A DNA stretch of 64,000 bases, taken from Acanthamoeba sp. SK_2022b (Eukaryota; Discosea; Longamoebia; Acanthamoebidae). The notes beneath the pieces were generated by a model that searched no databases, was not told where the DNA came from, and was given only the letters and a program-made list of their open reading frames with translations. The translations under genes were made by a program, and so were the position numbers. The DNA is taken from the NCBI GenBank assembly GCA_027943245.1, contig JANDJZ010000199.1, positions 34,840 through 98,839 on the forward strand, read 5' to 3'. Positions 17,690-27,449 of this stretch are shown in pieces. The number at the start of each line of letters is the position of its first letter. Position 1 is the stretch's first letter.

Positions 17690-19225
17690 ATGACTACTTC
17701 AACACATGAAAAGGTTAAGGATGATAAACGTCTGAGCGATGGACCGGACTGGACGTTCGAGCTGCTGCAGGTGTATTTGGAGCAGATCGACCGCGTCGCC
17801 AAGCATTACCGGCTCGACACCTACCCCCATCAGATCGAGGTGATCACCTCCGAGCAGATGATGGACGCTTATTCGAGCGTCGGCATGCCGATCAACTATA
17901 CCCATTGGTCCTTCGGCAAGAAGTTCATCGAAACCGAACAGCGCTACAAACAGGGCCAGCAAGGGCTGGCCTATGAAATCGTCATCAACTCCAATCCCTG
18001 CATCGCCTACCTGATGGAGGAGAACACCATCACCATGCAGGCGCTGGTGATGGCGCACGCCTGCTATGGCCACAACTCGTTCTTCAAGAATAACTATCTG
18101 TTCCGCAGCTGGACCGACGCCAGCTCCATCGTCGATTATCTGCTGTTCGCCCGCCACTACATCAGCCAATGCGAAGAGCGCTACGGCGTCGATGAAGTGG
18201 AGCGGTTGCTGGACTCCTGCCACGCGCTGATGAACTACGGCGTCGACAGATACAAACGCCCGCAGAAAATCTCCCTGGTAGAAGAGAAAGCGCGCCAGAA
18301 AAGCCGCGAAGAGTATCTGCAAAGCCAGGTGAACACGCTGTGGAAGACCCTGCCGCGCGTCGAACGCGAAGAGTCGCCGGAGCAGGCGCGCCGGTATCCG
18401 AGCGAGCCGCAGGAAAATATCCTCTATTTCATCGAGAAGAATGCGCCGCTGTTGGAACCCTGGCAGCGTGAGGTGCTGCGCATCGTGCGCAAGGTCAGCC
18501 AGTATTTTTACCCGCAAAAGCAGACTCAGGTGATGAACGAGGGCTGGGCCACTTTCTGGCACTACACCATCCTCAACCATCTGTACGACGAGGGTCGGGT
18601 GACCGAGCGGTTTATGCTGGAGTTTTTGCACAGCCACACCAACGTGGTGTATCAGCCGCCGTATAACAGCCCGTACTATAACGGCATCAACCCATATGCG
18701 CTGGGCTTCGCCATGTTCCAGGACATCAAGCGCATCTGCCAGTCGCCAACCGAAGAAGACCGCTACTGGTTCCCGGACATCGCCGGCAAAGACTGGCTGG
18801 ACACCTTGCACTTCGCCATGCGCGACTTCAAGGACGAAAGCTTTATCAGCCAGTTCCTGTCGCCCAAAGTGATGCGCGATTTCCGGTTGTTCACCGTGCT
18901 GGACGACGATCGCAACAACTATCTGGAGATTGCCGCGATCCATAACGAAGCCGGTTACCGGGCGATCCGCCAGGAGCTGTCGGCGCAATACAACCTGAGC
19001 AACCATGAGCCGAACATTCAGATCTGGAACGTGGACCTGCGCGGCGACCGCTCGCTGACGTTGCGTTACATCCCGCAGGAACGCGCACCGCTGGATAAGA
19101 GCCGCCGCGACGTGTTGAAGCACCTGCATCGCCTGTGGGGCTTCGACGTGATCCTCGAGCAGCAAAACGAAGATGGCAGCGTGGAGTTGCTCGATCGTTG
19201 CCCGCCGCGGCCGACGCCGCTGTAA
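17690..19225 (+). CDS. ycgB: SpoVR family protein YcgB
   Basis: This 511-residue soluble protein of the SpoVR family is nearly identical in layout to E. coli YcgB (510 aa). Conserved blocks include DTYPHQIEVITSEQMMDAYSS, MAHACYGHNSFFKNN, NEGWATFWHYT and HSHTNVV. The histidine/glutamate pattern suggests a metal-dependent enzyme. ATG 17690 follows GAGGG at seven bases. A GTG seven codons upstream is less likely. The Bacillus member acts in spore cortex formation. The function in enterobacteria is unknown, with sigma-S dependence reported for E. coli. It is convergent with fadR, sharing the terminator at 19239-19262. Confidence 0.94.
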   Translation: MTTSTHEKVKDDKRLSDGPDWTFELLQVYLEQIDRVAKHYRLDTYPHQIEVITSEQMMDAYSSVGMPINYTHWSFGKKFIETEQRYKQGQQGLAYEIVINSNPCIAYLMEENTITMQALVMAHACYGHNSFFKNNYLFRSWTDASSIVDYLLFARHYISQCEERYGVDEVERLLDSCHALMNYGVDRYKRPQKISLVEEKARQKSREEYLQSQVNTLWKTLPRVEREESPEQARRYPSEPQENILYFIEKNAPLLEPWQREVLRIVRKVSQYFYPQKQTQVMNEGWATFWHYTILNHLYDEGRVTERFMLEFLHSHTNVVYQPPYNSPYYNGINPYALGFAMFQDIKRICQSPTEEDRYWFPDIAGKDWLDTLHFAMRDFKDESFISQFLSPKVMRDFRLFTVLDDDRNNYLEIAAIHNEAGYRAIRQELSAQYNLSNHEPNIQIWNVDLRGDRSLTLRYIPQERAPLDKSRRDVLKHLHRLWGFDVILEQQNEDGSVELLDRCPPRPTPL

Positions 19226-19238
19226 CCGCCACAACGAC

Positions 19239-19262
19239 AAAGGGCGCCAAATGGCGCCCTTT
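19239..19262. terminator. Bidirectional terminator between ycgB and fadR
   Basis: The perfect 11-bp stem AAAGGGCGCCA/TGGCGCCCTTT has a two-base loop and T-runs on both strands. Confidence 0.88.
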
Positions 19263-19282
19263 CTTATTTCATGAATACGCGA

Positions 19283-20002
19283 TTAGCGACGCGCTTCGGT
19301 CAGATCGCTCGGCATGGTGCCCTGCATGCTCTGCCAAATCGCCCCGCTGTCTTTACCGTAGTTGCGCACGGTATCCATCACCTGGTCGTACAGCTTCTCA
19401 TGGCACAGCGTGGACAGCTTGCTGTAGAAGGTCAGCGCCAGTTTGCGCGCTTCCGGGTTGGAGAAGTAGTAACGGCCCACGCGGGTGTACAGCCCTTTCA
19501 GGCCGTTGAAAATCAGGCCGTAGATCGGGTTGCCGGAAGCGAACGCCAGGCCGCGGAAGATCTCGTAATCGAGCAGATTGAAAGCGTCCGCCTGATCTTC
19601 TACCTCGGCGGCCTTCGCCAGCACTTCCTGGGCCTGTTCCGGATGATTGCGCACCGCGGCGCGAATAAAGATCGACGCGATATTGGTGCGCACCGACAGC
19701 AGGTTGTCGATCAGCTGCGGGACGCTCTTGTGATCGAGACGGGCCACGGTCTCAAGGATATTGAGGCCGGACGTTTCCCAGAAATTGTTCACTTTGGTCG
19801 GTTTGCCATGCTGAATGGTCAACCAGCCATCGCGGGCCAGACGTTGCAACACTTCACGTAACGTGGTGCGCGTGACGCCAATCAACTCCGAAAGCTCACG
19901 CTCCGCGGGCAAAATAGAGCCAGGGGGGAAGCGATTATTCCAAATACTCTCAATAATGTACTCTTCCGCGAAACCGGCAGGACTCTGCGCCTTTATGACC
20001 AT
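19283..20002 (-). CDS. fadR: Fatty acid metabolism regulator FadR
   Basis: This 239-residue GntR-family transcription factor represses fad (beta-oxidation) genes and activates fabA/fabB. Long-chain acyl-CoA releases it from DNA. The N-terminal winged helix ([33 protein letters not shown]) and the helical acyl-CoA-binding domain are complete, and the length is exactly that of E. coli FadR. It is divergent from nhaB, the conserved enterobacterial arrangement. A probable target, fadD, lies at 29976-31664 with a recognisable operator. Confidence 0.97.
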   Translation of the reverse strand: MVIKAQSPAGFAEEYIIESIWNNRFPPGSILPAERELSELIGVTRTTLREVLQRLARDGWLTIQHGKPTKVNNFWETSGLNILETVARLDHKSVPQLIDNLLSVRTNIASIFIRAAVRNHPEQAQEVLAKAAEVEDQADAFNLLDYEIFRGLAFASGNPIYGLIFNGLKGLYTRVGRYYFSNPEARKLALTFYSKLSTLCHEKLYDQVMDTVRNYGKDSGAIWQSMQGTMPSDLTEARR

Positions 20003-20245
20003 GTGTTTGACGTTCCGTTGCGACGATAAAATCAGTAAAAGTAATCAGCTCATCATACCAGATCGTGCTGACATGACATAGCGTGAGCGAAAAACAATAA
20101 ACGAAAGTGTGCATAAAGTGGCAAAAAACGCGCAAAAACACCGGCCGGCAGAAATTTGCCGCCGTAAAACAAGCTCCGGTTGCGCCCGCCCCCGCCGCAT
20201 TGTTAGGGTACGTGCTACGACTGATTTAAGGATGCATAAAGGACA

Positions 20246-21811
20246 ATGGAAACAACCCTGCGCAGCGCCCTGCTCAAAAACTTTCTGGGGCAATCTCCCG
20301 ACTGGTACAAACTGACTATTCTCATTTTCCTGGCGGTCAACCCCTTGGTGTTCTTCTTCGCCAGCCCGTTTGTCGCGGGTTGGCTGCTGGTGGTCGAGTT
20401 CATTTTTACCCTGGCAATGGCGTTGAAATGCTACCCGCTGCTGCCGGGCGGCCTGCTGGCGCTGGAGGCTGTGGCCATCGGCATGACCAGCCCGGCGCAG
20501 GTCTCGCAGGAAATCGAACATAACCTGGAAGTCTTGCTGCTGCTGGTCTTTATGGTCGCCGGCATCTACTTTATGAAGCAGCTGCTGCTGTTCGTGTTCA
20601 CCAAGCTGCTGCTCAACATCCAGTCAAAAACGTTGCTGTCGCTGGCGTTCTGCCTGGCCGCCGCCTTCCTTTCCGCCTTCCTCGACGCGCTGACGGTCGT
20701 GGCGGTAGTGATTAGCGTGGCCACCGGCTTTTATTCCATCTATCACAACGTGACGTCGAATCGCCCCGATGGCGACATCGGCGATGACAGCGATTTCACC
20801 GGTGAAGAGCGCAAGCAGACTCTGGAACAATTCCGCGCCTTTCTGCGCAGCCTGCTGATGCACGCCGGCGTCGGCACCGCGCTCGGCGGAGTCATGACCA
20901 TGGTGGGCGAGCCGCAAAACCTGATCATCGCCAAAAGCGCGGGCTGGGGCTTTATCGATTTCTTCCTGCGTATGGCGCCGGTCACGCTGCCGGTGTTGGT
21001 GTGCGGCCTGCTGGTCTGTTGGCTGGTAGAGCGTTTTCGCCTGTTTGGCTATGGCGCGCAGTTGCCGCCGGCGGTGCGCGACGTGCTGAAAGAGTATGAT
21101 CGCAAAGCCACCGCTGGCCGCAGCAGGCAAGAACGCCTCAAGCTGGTGATGCAGGCGCTGATCGGCGTTTGGCTGGTGCTGGCGCTGGCCTTCCATCTGG
21201 CGGAGGTTGGGCTGATCGGCCTGTCGGTGATCATCCTCGCCACTTCCCTATGCGGCGTAAACGACGAACACGCCATCGGCAAAGCGTTCCAGGAAGCGTT
21301 GCCGTTCACCGCCCTGCTGACGGTGTTTTTCACCGTGGTCGCGGTGATCATCGAGCAGCACCTGTTCAGCCCGGTGATCCAGTTTGTGCTGCGCGCCGAC
21401 CCCGCCTCTCAGCTTTCGCTGTTCTACCTGTTCAACGGCCTGCTGTCGTCGGTTTCCGACAACGTTTTCGTCGGCACGGTTTACATTAACGAGGCGCGCA
21501 CGGCGCTGGAGACCGGCACCATCGCGCTGAAGCAGTTTGAGCTGCTGGCGGTTGCCATCAATACCGGCACCAACCTGCCTTCGGTCGCCACCCCTAACGG
21601 CCAGGCCGCGTTCCTGTTCCTGCTGACGTCGGCATTGGCGCCGCTGGTGCGTCTGTCGTATGGCCGCATGGTGTGGATGGCCCTGCCTTATACGGTGGTG
21701 CTGACGGTGGTCGGTCTGCTGTGCGTCCAGTTCACGCTGGAGCCGGCGACCGAGCTGCTGACGCAGTGGCATTGGCTGGCGCTGCCGCCCATCGACGCCG
21801 TCGGCCACTAA
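20246..21811 (+). CDS. nhaB: Na+/H+ antiporter NhaB
   Basis: This 521-residue inner-membrane sodium/proton antiporter has about 12 hydrophobic spans. It exports Na+ using the proton motive force, mainly at neutral to alkaline pH. Conserved segments are [49 protein letters not shown] and [18 protein letters not shown]. Length fits the family (513-524). AAGGACA is immediately upstream of the ATG. It is divergent from fadR and followed by dsbB after 120 bases, as in E. coli. Confidence 0.96.
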   Translation: METTLRSALLKNFLGQSPDWYKLTILIFLAVNPLVFFFASPFVAGWLLVVEFIFTLAMALKCYPLLPGGLLALEAVAIGMTSPAQVSQEIEHNLEVLLLLVFMVAGIYFMKQLLLFVFTKLLLNIQSKTLLSLAFCLAAAFLSAFLDALTVVAVVISVATGFYSIYHNVTSNRPDGDIGDDSDFTGEERKQTLEQFRAFLRSLLMHAGVGTALGGVMTMVGEPQNLIIAKSAGWGFIDFFLRMAPVTLPVLVCGLLVCWLVERFRLFGYGAQLPPAVRDVLKEYDRKATAGRSRQERLKLVMQALIGVWLVLALAFHLAEVGLIGLSVIILATSLCGVNDEHAIGKAFQEALPFTALLTVFFTVVAVIIEQHLFSPVIQFVLRADPASQLSLFYLFNGLLSSVSDNVFVGTVYINEARTALETGTIALKQFELLAVAINTGTNLPSVATPNGQAAFLFLLTSALAPLVRLSYGRMVWMALPYTVVLTVVGLLCVQFTLEPATELLTQWHWLALPPIDAVGH

Positions 21812-21931
21812 GGCGGCGCCGGCAGGGTGAACCGACTATTTTTACGCTGAATCCGGCCCAGGTGGCTGGCAGCGAGAAGGAATTGGTTTACACTGCCGGT
21901 TCAATTGCTTACTGCATGGAAGAATCTAGAT

Positions 21932-22462
21932 ATGTTGCAATTCTTTAACCGCTGTTCACAAGGACGCGGCGCCTGGCTGCTGATGGCCCTGACAGCGTTG
22001 GTGTTGGAACTGGTCGCGCTCTATTTCCAGCACGTTATGCTGCTGCAGCCCTGCGTCATGTGCATTTACGAGCGTTGCGCGCTGTTCGGCATCCTCGGCG
22101 CCTCGCTGGTGGGCGCCATCGCGCCGAAAACCCCACTGCGCTATGTGGCGATCTTGCTGTGGATCTACAGCGCCTGGGAAGGCGTACAGCTGGCGTGGAA
22201 GCACACCATGATCCAGTTGCACCCTTCGCCGTTCAATACCTGCGATTTCTTCGTCAGCTTCCCTTCGTGGCTGCCGCTGGACAAATGGCTGCCGGCGGTG
22301 TTCCACGCTTCCGGCGACTGCTCCGTGCGCCAATGGCAGTTCCTGACGCTGGAAATGCCACAGTGGCTGGTCGGCATCTTCGGCGCCTATCTGCTGGTGG
22401 CGCTGATTGTGCTGATCGCACAATTTGTTCGCCCCCGTCGCCGCGACCTGTTCGGCCGCTGA
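21932..22462 (+). CDS. dsbB: Disulfide bond formation protein DsbB
   Basis: This 176-residue quinone reductase of the inner membrane reoxidises DsbA. It has four transmembrane segments and two periplasmic cysteine pairs. Cys41/Cys44 lie in QPCVMC, and the second pair (near residues 104 and 130) in FNTCDFF and SGDCSVRQW. The arginine of YERC, which stabilises ubiquinone binding, is present. The frame is open nine codons upstream, but ATG 21932 gives the conserved [17 protein letters not shown] start and correct length. A terminator follows the stop codon. Confidence 0.96.
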   Translation: MLQFFNRCSQGRGAWLLMALTALVLELVALYFQHVMLLQPCVMCIYERCALFGILGASLVGAIAPKTPLRYVAILLWIYSAWEGVQLAWKHTMIQLHPSPFNTCDFFVSFPSWLPLDKWLPAVFHASGDCSVRQWQFLTLEMPQWLVGIFGAYLLVALIVLIAQFVRPRRRDLFGR

Positions 22463-22482
22463 TCGGTATACAAACAAAAAAC

Positions 22483-22506
22483 GGCGCCGAAAGGCGCCAT
22501 TTTTTT
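22483..22506 (+). terminator. Terminator of dsbB
   Basis: The stem GGCGCC/GGCGCC with a GAAA tetraloop is followed by seven T, 20 bases after the dsbB stop. Confidence 0.88.
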
Positions 22507-22541
22507 AGGGTATTGCGGTCAAATTCAGAGATAACCCCATT

Positions 22542-22613
22542 TCAGGTATGTGTAAGGAAATAAACGAGCACAATCAGCGCTCCAGCCACGGCAAACAGAC
22601 GGATCATTTTCAT
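22542..22613 (-). CDS. Putative 23-residue membrane peptide
   Basis: A 23-codon ORF runs opposite to dsbB: a basic start (MKMIR), a hydrophobic helix of about 15 residues and a short FLTHT end. GAGAG lies about eight bases before the ATG. The codons are typical of the genome and the stop lies just before the dsbB terminator. Enterobacteria have many stress-induced single-span peptides of this size, so a real gene is plausible. No family is recognised, and chance cannot be excluded at this length. Confidence 0.42.
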   Translation of the reverse strand: MKMIRLFAVAGALIVLVYFLTHT

Positions 22614-22860
22614 TGTTATACTCTCGAACATGCGGGAGAGCGGCCAAATTACCCAACTTATCGTTTAAAAAGAAGCATTCCGGCTCAGTTAAGCGCGTAA
22701 TTTACATAACATTAAACTTCTGCGATGTTGGCGGGCAACAACGGGCGGCGCCAGCGCTTTCCTTTCGGCCTTAGGACAGCAATAAATTACCGTTACTTAT
22801 GAACCACTGCGTCTTTGTCACATTCAGAGCACAATATTTTGGTGAAGTTTGCCCATAAAA
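22614..22860. other. AT-rich intergenic stretch
   Basis: About 250 bases without a supported ORF. It probably contains the promoter of the minus-strand peptide gene and the upstream region of the candidate sRNA at 22877. Confidence 0.4.
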
Positions 22861-22876
22861 TCCTTATAGTATCGGC

Positions 22877-22945
22877 AAAGTGAGTATTACCGATTTCCCT
22901 GGTGTTGTTGTGTGTCTTGCCCCTCATCTTTGCAGGGGCTTTTTT
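22877..22945 (+). ncRNA. Candidate Hfq-dependent sRNA with ArcZ-like seed
   Basis: An orphan promoter-terminator unit. A -10-like TATAGT (22865-22870) leads into about 69 bases that end in a GCCCCT/AGGGGC stem and six T (22919-22945). At 22892-22907 it reads GATTTCCCTGGTGTTG, identical to the seed region of E. coli ArcZ, the sRNA that activates rpoS and represses many mRNAs. The following GTTGTGTGTCTTGCCCC resembles the 3' part of RprA. The location (dsbB to an AspH-type gene) is not that of arcZ (next to arcB), so it may be a paralogue or an independent sRNA. No ORF fits the segment. Confidence 0.6.
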
Positions 22946-22990
22946 CCTTCCTTCCCCTTTATCCCAAGCCCCGCTCACCGTTCGCGCACT

Positions 22991-23006
22991 AATGATTAAA
23001 ATCATT
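22991..23006. promoter_or_regulatory. AATGATT-AA-AATCATT palindrome
   Basis: A perfect 7+7 palindrome with a two-base centre lies 114 bases upstream of the AspH-type gene. It resembles half-sites of Fur or other dimeric regulators but is not a clear match to one. Confidence 0.4.
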
Positions 23007-23119
23007 CGCGATGCTTTCCTTATGCTAAATGACGCTGTGATTTTCACCCTTTCTTTCGGTGAGCCAGGCCCTGTCTCTGGCTGACTGCATAACGTCAATG
23101 ACATCAAGGACACGATTCT

Positions 23120-23881
23120 ATGCCGGATACCGCATTGCCCCCTGCATCTCAGCACCCCCTCCTGCGCCGCCTGCTGCTTAAAGCCGGGAAAAGATTCCTG
23201 CGCTGGAACGGCGAATTTCAGACCCGTCATTCGCTAATCTCGACTACGCCGCAGATCGGTAATCACGAATTTAACTGGGTGGCCACGCTGGAAGCCCATT
23301 GGCCGGCAATTCGGGAGGAGTTGGATCGGCTGCTGGAGCATCCGGAAGATATTCCCGCGTTCCACCAAATATCGCCGGATCAGAAACGCATCTCTAAAGG
23401 GGATAACTGGAAAACCTTCGGGCTGTTTGTCTACGGGCAGCGGGTTGATGAGAACTGCGCCATTTGCCCGCGCACCGCACAGGCGGTCAGCGAGATCGCC
23501 GGCATGCGCACCGCGATGTTTTCGATTCTTAAACCGCACTATCACATCGTGCCCCACAAGGGCCCGACCCGTGCCGTGGTGCGTGCGCACCTGGGGTTGA
23601 TCGTGCCAAAGGATCGGGAAAAGCTGTGGATCCGCGTTGACGATCAGATCCTTCACTGGGATGAGGGCAAAGTGATTCTGTTTGATGATTCCTACGAGCA
23701 CGAGGTCCGCAACGACACCGACGAGCTGCGTGCGGTGCTGTTTCTCGATATCGACCGGCCGATGGACAAGGTGGGTACGGCGGTGAATAAACTGCTGTTC
23801 AGCCTGATCAAAGCCAGCCCGTATGTGAAGCAGCCGCTGAAAAATCTGGCTAACTGGCATCGCCGCGATAAAAAAGCGTGA
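23120..23881 (+). CDS. Aspartyl/asparaginyl beta-hydroxylase family dioxygenase
   Basis: This 253-residue Fe(II)/2-oxoglutarate-dependent oxygenase of the AspH/LpxO family has a cupin core in residues 130-212. The iron ligands appear to be the histidines in PHKG (His146) and SYEHEVRN (His194). Arginines after each block (for example in RAVVRAH and LRAVLFLD) would bind 2-oxoglutarate. No membrane span is evident apart from a slightly hydrophobic basic N-terminus. Family members hydroxylate protein Asp/Asn or the fatty acids of lipid A. The substrate cannot be decided here. AAGGA precedes the ATG. Confidence 0.85.
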   Translation: MPDTALPPASQHPLLRRLLLKAGKRFLRWNGEFQTRHSLISTTPQIGNHEFNWVATLEAHWPAIREELDRLLEHPEDIPAFHQISPDQKRISKGDNWKTFGLFVYGQRVDENCAICPRTAQAVSEIAGMRTAMFSILKPHYHIVPHKGPTRAVVRAHLGLIVPKDREKLWIRVDDQILHWDEGKVILFDDSYEHEVRNDTDELRAVLFLDIDRPMDKVGTAVNKLLFSLIKASPYVKQPLKNLANWHRRDKKA

Positions 23882-23985
23882 AGTGGCGGTTATGCCATAA
23901 CCCCCACGCCCGTCGGTAGCGCGCCAGATAGCGCAGAGGGCGGAATGTCTGAATACGCCGCCCTCTTGCTGCCCAAGGTGTGACG

Positions 23986-24432
23986 TTACCTGGCCCAGTC
24001 CGGCTTGTTGAGGATATGATCCTGCCAGTCCACGACTTCGCTCTCGCGCACCGCGATATGCCGCACCGTGATGCGCTCGCCGTGCATCGCCGCCTTGGAG
24101 CCACTCAGCAGCGGGTGCCAAGGGAACAGCGGTTTGCCTTCACCGATCAGGCGATAGGCGCAGGTCGGCGGCAACCAATCGAAGGTCGTGAGGTTCTCGC
24201 GCGTCAGTTTGATGCAGTCCTCTTCCAGCTCGAAGCGCCGCTCATAGTTACGACATTGGCAGGATTTGATGTTGAGCTGGTTGCAGGCTACGTTGGTAAA
24301 ATAAATCTCGTCGGTATCTTCGTCGATCAGCTTATTCAAACAGCATTGCCCGCACCCGTCGCACAGCGATTCCCACTCTTGTTCTGACATTTCCGCCAGC
24401 GTTTTCTGTTGCCAAAAAGCGAGTTGTGACAT
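23986..24432 (-). CDS. ycgN: YcgN family cysteine-cluster protein (UPF0260)
   Basis: This 148-residue cytosolic protein has the cysteine-cluster signature of the CxxxCxxCC family: CDGCGQCC near the N-terminus and additional cysteines in [18 protein letters not shown]. These could ligate a metal or iron-sulfur cluster. Length is typical (E. coli YcgN 153). It lies at the ycgL-ycgM-ycgN locus next to the minCDE operon, as in other enterobacteria. Function is unknown. Confidence 0.92.
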   Translation of the reverse strand: MSQLAFWQQKTLAEMSEQEWESLCDGCGQCCLNKLIDEDTDEIYFTNVACNQLNIKSCQCRNYERRFELEEDCIKLTRENLTTFDWLPPTCAYRLIGEGKPLFPWHPLLSGSKAAMHGERITVRHIAVRESEVVDWQDHILNKPDWAR

Positions 24433-24553
24433 GTTAGCGTCCGGTTTCGGTAAATGGATAAGTCACCTGCGCACAGGTTCGAGGGGGGACTATATAGACA
24501 TTTTAGCCACAAGATGCAAGCTTTGCCGCCGACGGCGCCGGCGGCAAGAGAGA

Positions 24554-25210
24554 TCAGATCACGCGGGTGCTGAGCGTTTTGCCGTTCAGGCTGATTTTCA
24601 GCATGTCGCCGGAGGCCATCGGGCCCACGCCCTGCGGCGTGCCGGTCAGGATGATGTCGCCGGCGCGCAGCGTGAAGAAACGGCTCATGTAGCTGATAAG
24701 CGGCAGGATCGGCGTGATCATGTCACGCGTATTACCCTGCTGGCGCAGTTGATCGTTAACGGTCAGCGACAGCTCGGCATTTTGCGGATCGCCGAATTCC
24801 GCCACCGGGATAAACCCCGACATCGGGCAGGAACCGTCGAAGGCCTTGGCCTTTTCCCAAGGCTGACCGGCTTTTTTAAAGCCCGCCTGCAGATCGCGCA
24901 GCGTCAGATCGAGCGCCACACCGTAGCCGGCGATCGCCCGCGCAACGCGGTCTTCGTTGGCCTGTTTCAACGGCGTGCCGATCAGTACCGCCAGCTCCAC
25001 CTCATGATGCACCGCACCGAACTCTTTGGGGATGGCCACCGGCTGGCGAATGTCGCACAGCGCCGTTTCCGGTTTGATGAACACCACCGGCTCGACGGAA
25101 ACCGCGCTGCCCATTTCCTTGATGTGATCGGCGTAGTTACTGCCGACGCAGACCACCTTGTTCACCGGGAAATCGAGCAGCGAACCCTGCCAGTCTCTAT
25201 GTTGATACAT
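24554..25210 (-). CDS. ycgM: Fumarylacetoacetate hydrolase (FAH) family protein YcgM
   Basis: This 218-residue FAH-superfamily enzyme has the one-domain fold with metal-binding acidic residues. Visible motifs are VGSNYADHIKEMG, the EVELAVLIG strand and DIILTGTPQGVGPM near the C-terminus. Members act as acylpyruvate hydrolases or oxaloacetate decarboxylases. E. coli YcgM belongs here. GGGAG is well placed before ATG 25210. Its neighbours on the same strand are ycgN and a lytic transglycosylase, with a gap of 58 bases to the latter. Confidence 0.9.
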   Translation of the reverse strand: MYQHRDWQGSLLDFPVNKVVCVGSNYADHIKEMGSAVSVEPVVFIKPETALCDIRQPVAIPKEFGAVHHEVELAVLIGTPLKQANEDRVARAIAGYGVALDLTLRDLQAGFKKAGQPWEKAKAFDGSCPMSGFIPVAEFGDPQNAELSLTVNDQLRQQGNTRDMITPILPLISYMSRFFTLRAGDIILTGTPQGVGPMASGDMLKISLNGKTLSTRVI

Positions 25211-25268
25211 ACCGCTTCTCCCAAACTGTAGAGGCTTGGCGCGCCAAGCCGATTATTGGTGTGCCGGA

Positions 25269-26291
25269 TCAATGCCCGATCGCGTCCGCCATCATACCCA
25301 CGGCGAGGGCGAAATAGTAAGAGCGATTCCAGTGCATGAGGGTGCGAAAATTATCATAGACCAGGAACGTCCGCCCCTGCAGATCATCCGGCGCGATGAT
25401 CCAACCGCGCTGAACAGCGTGCGGCAAGGCACTGCCATCCGCACGACGCACCCCGCGTTGTTGCCAGGCGTTGACGCTGCGCGCCTGCGCGTCTTTCAAC
25501 CCCAGCTCGGCCCGATTGAAACCGGCGGGCAATTTGACCTCGCGCCCCCAGCCGATGCCGGCCTGCCAGCCTTCTTTGGACAAATAACTGGCCGTAGACG
25601 CGAAGACATCATCAATGTTGTTCCAGATATCGATGCGCCCGTCACCGTCGCCGTCCGCCGCGTAGCGCAAGAAAGAGCTCGGCATAAACTGGCATTGCCC
25701 CATTGCGCCGGCCCAGGAGCCTTTCAGGGGCGTATCGCCGACGTGCCCCTGCTCGACTATCTGCAACGCCGCCATCAGCTCCTGGCTGAAAAAGGCCTCG
25801 CGGCGCCCTTCAAACGCCAGCGTCGCCAGCGCGGACACCACGTCTTCCCGCCCCTGAATCTTACCGTAGGCGCTTTCCATGCCCCACAGCGCGATGATAT
25901 AGCGCCCCGGCACCCGATAGCGCTCGCTGGCGCGCGTCCATTGCGCCTGGCGCTGCCGGTACAGTTCGCGCCCCTGGCGCACCTTGGCGGGCGACATTAC
26001 ACGCCGCAGGTAGTCATCCAGGGTGACCTTCTGCTCCGGCTGATTGCGATCGGCCTTGATCACCCGATCGACGAAATGTATTTGCGCAAAAGCACGGTCA
26101 AGGGTGCTCTGGCTGATGCCCTGCTCCCGCGCCTGGTGCTTGAGTTGCTCGACATACGCCGGAAACTGCGCCGGATCCCGGCCGCTCGCCGCCAGTGTCG
26201 CCACCTGTGCCGCCTGCGGCGCGCCCGGTATCAGCACACCGCCCAGCGCCAGCCAGGCGGCCAATACGGTTCTTCTCGCCGAACGTGTCAT
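25269..26291 (-). CDS. MltB-type lytic murein transglycosylase, non-lipoprotein
   Basis: This 340-residue periplasmic enzyme cleaves the MurNAc-GlcNAc bond of peptidoglycan to give 1,6-anhydro ends. The catalytic glutamate is Glu139 in ALWGMESAYG. The rest of the SLT/MltB core is present (GAMGQCQFMPSSF, DGDGRIDIWNN). A signal peptide ends around residue 28 (GAPQA) without a lipobox cysteine, so the protein should be soluble rather than anchored. The start follows AGGGGAGG. The frame is open six codons further. E. coli has no such gene between ycgM and ycgL. Confidence 0.88.
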   Translation of the reverse strand: MTRSARRTVLAAWLALGGVLIPGAPQAAQVATLAASGRDPAQFPAYVEQLKHQAREQGISQSTLDRAFAQIHFVDRVIKADRNQPEQKVTLDDYLRRVMSPAKVRQGRELYRQRQAQWTRASERYRVPGRYIIALWGMESAYGKIQGREDVVSALATLAFEGRREAFFSQELMAALQIVEQGHVGDTPLKGSWAGAMGQCQFMPSSFLRYAADGDGDGRIDIWNNIDDVFASTASYLSKEGWQAGIGWGREVKLPAGFNRAELGLKDAQARSVNAWQQRGVRRADGSALPHAVQRGWIIAPDDLQGRTFLVYDNFRTLMHWNRSYYFALAVGMMADAIGH

Positions 26292-26319
26292 CGCGCCTCC
26301 CCTGGCCATGGCCGCCGTC

Positions 26320-26592
26320 TCAGGCCTTGTCGCCCGCCAGATGCTGATTGAGCAGGTTTTCTACCGGCGGCGGGAACTGCAGGTAATAGCCTTCGTCTTT
26401 CAACGCCTGCTTCACCTTTTCGATATCCGCCGAGGCCAATTTCTTGCGCTCATCGAGCGAAAGCATCATGGCGAATTGCGGCACGCCGAAACTTTTCATC
26501 AGCTCTTCCGGCACACGAGAGAAATCGTCTTTTTTTTCGACATAAAGATAAGTTTGATCGCGTTTCGGGCTTCTATAGATCACACAAAGCAT
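26320..26592 (-). CDS. ycgL: YcgL domain protein
   Basis: This 90-residue member of the YcgL family (UPF0745) has conserved segments [29 protein letters not shown] and [13 protein letters not shown]. It is a small soluble alpha/beta protein of unknown function, always next to minC in gammaproteobacteria, and divergent from it here. A weak ribosome-binding site precedes the ATG. Confidence 0.93.
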   Translation of the reverse strand: MLCVIYRSPKRDQTYLYVEKKDDFSRVPEELMKSFGVPQFAMMLSLDERKKLASADIEKVKQALKDEGYYLQFPPPVENLLNQHLAGDKA

Positions 26593-26728
26593 TTTTTTAA
26601 CTCTATTTAATTGAGGGAGCGTCTTGCCTGGATATAACTCTGACTATAACATGCTTATAGTACATCGGAATATCGCACCCCGAGTGGTATTCCGGGGATT
26701 TAAAGTTGCTGAGACTGAGTCAGGATAG

Positions 26729-27424
26729 ATGTCACAATCGCCAATTGAGCTAAAAGGCAGCAGTTTTACCCTATCGGTTGTTCATTTGCATAATTCGCAG
26801 CCTGAGGTAATACGTCAGGCGTTACAGGAAAAAGTTGAGCAAGCGCCCGCTTTTCTGAAAAACGCCCCTGTTGTTATCAACGTCGCAACGCTGGATGGCG
26901 ATGCGAACTGGAAAGAACTTCAACAGGCTGTCGCGGCAGCAGGTCTGCGCGTTGTGGGTATCAGCGGTTGCAGAGATGAACGTCAAAAGCGCGCGATAGC
27001 CCGTGCCGGGCTGCCGCTGCTGAGCGAAGGCAAAGGCCAGAAGATGGCGGCGCCGGAGCCTGTGCCTGCGCCCGTGGTGGCGGATAACGCCCCCGCCAAA
27101 ACGCGTATCATCAGCACGCCTGTCCGTTCCGGCCAACAGATTTACGCCCGCAACTGCGATCTTATCGTGACCAACAGCGTCAGCGCCGGCGCCGAATTGA
27201 TTGCCGACGGCAACATTCATGTCTACGGCATGATGCGCGGTCGCGCACTGGCAGGCGCGTCAGGCGACACGCAATGTCAGATTTTTTGCACCCACCTGGC
27301 GGCTGAGCTAGTCTCTATCGCAGGGCAGTACTGGTTGAGCGACCAAATCCCGTCCGATTACGTCGGGCAGGCCGTACGACTCAGCCTGCTGGATAACGCT
27401 TTAACCATACAACCTTTAAACTAA
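26729..27424 (+). CDS. minC: Septum site-determining protein MinC
   Basis: This 231-residue inhibitor of FtsZ ring assembly is delivered to membrane poles by MinD. The N-terminal domain (residues 1-105) binds FtsZ. A proline/alanine-rich linker around 110-125 leads to the C-terminal beta-helix domain ([33 protein letters not shown]) that binds MinD and FtsZ tails. Length matches E. coli MinC. First gene of minCDE. Confidence 0.97.
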   Translation: MSQSPIELKGSSFTLSVVHLHNSQPEVIRQALQEKVEQAPAFLKNAPVVINVATLDGDANWKELQQAVAAAGLRVVGISGCRDERQKRAIARAGLPLLSEGKGQKMAAPEPVPAPVVADNAPAKTRIISTPVRSGQQIYARNCDLIVTNSVSAGAELIADGNIHVYGMMRGRALAGASGDTQCQIFCTHLAAELVSIAGQYWLSDQIPSDYVGQAVRLSLLDNALTIQPLN

Positions 27425-27449
27425 GCCCTTTTGACAAGGAATCCATTTC

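Noticed and set aside
22793..23230. 145-codon minus-strand frame over the sRNA region
   Set aside because: It crosses the terminator and the start of the AspH-type gene and has no coding signature.
24431..26351. Long plus-strand frames opposite ycgM and the lytic transglycosylase
   Set aside because: Both are covered by well-supported minus-strand genes; the frames are shadows.
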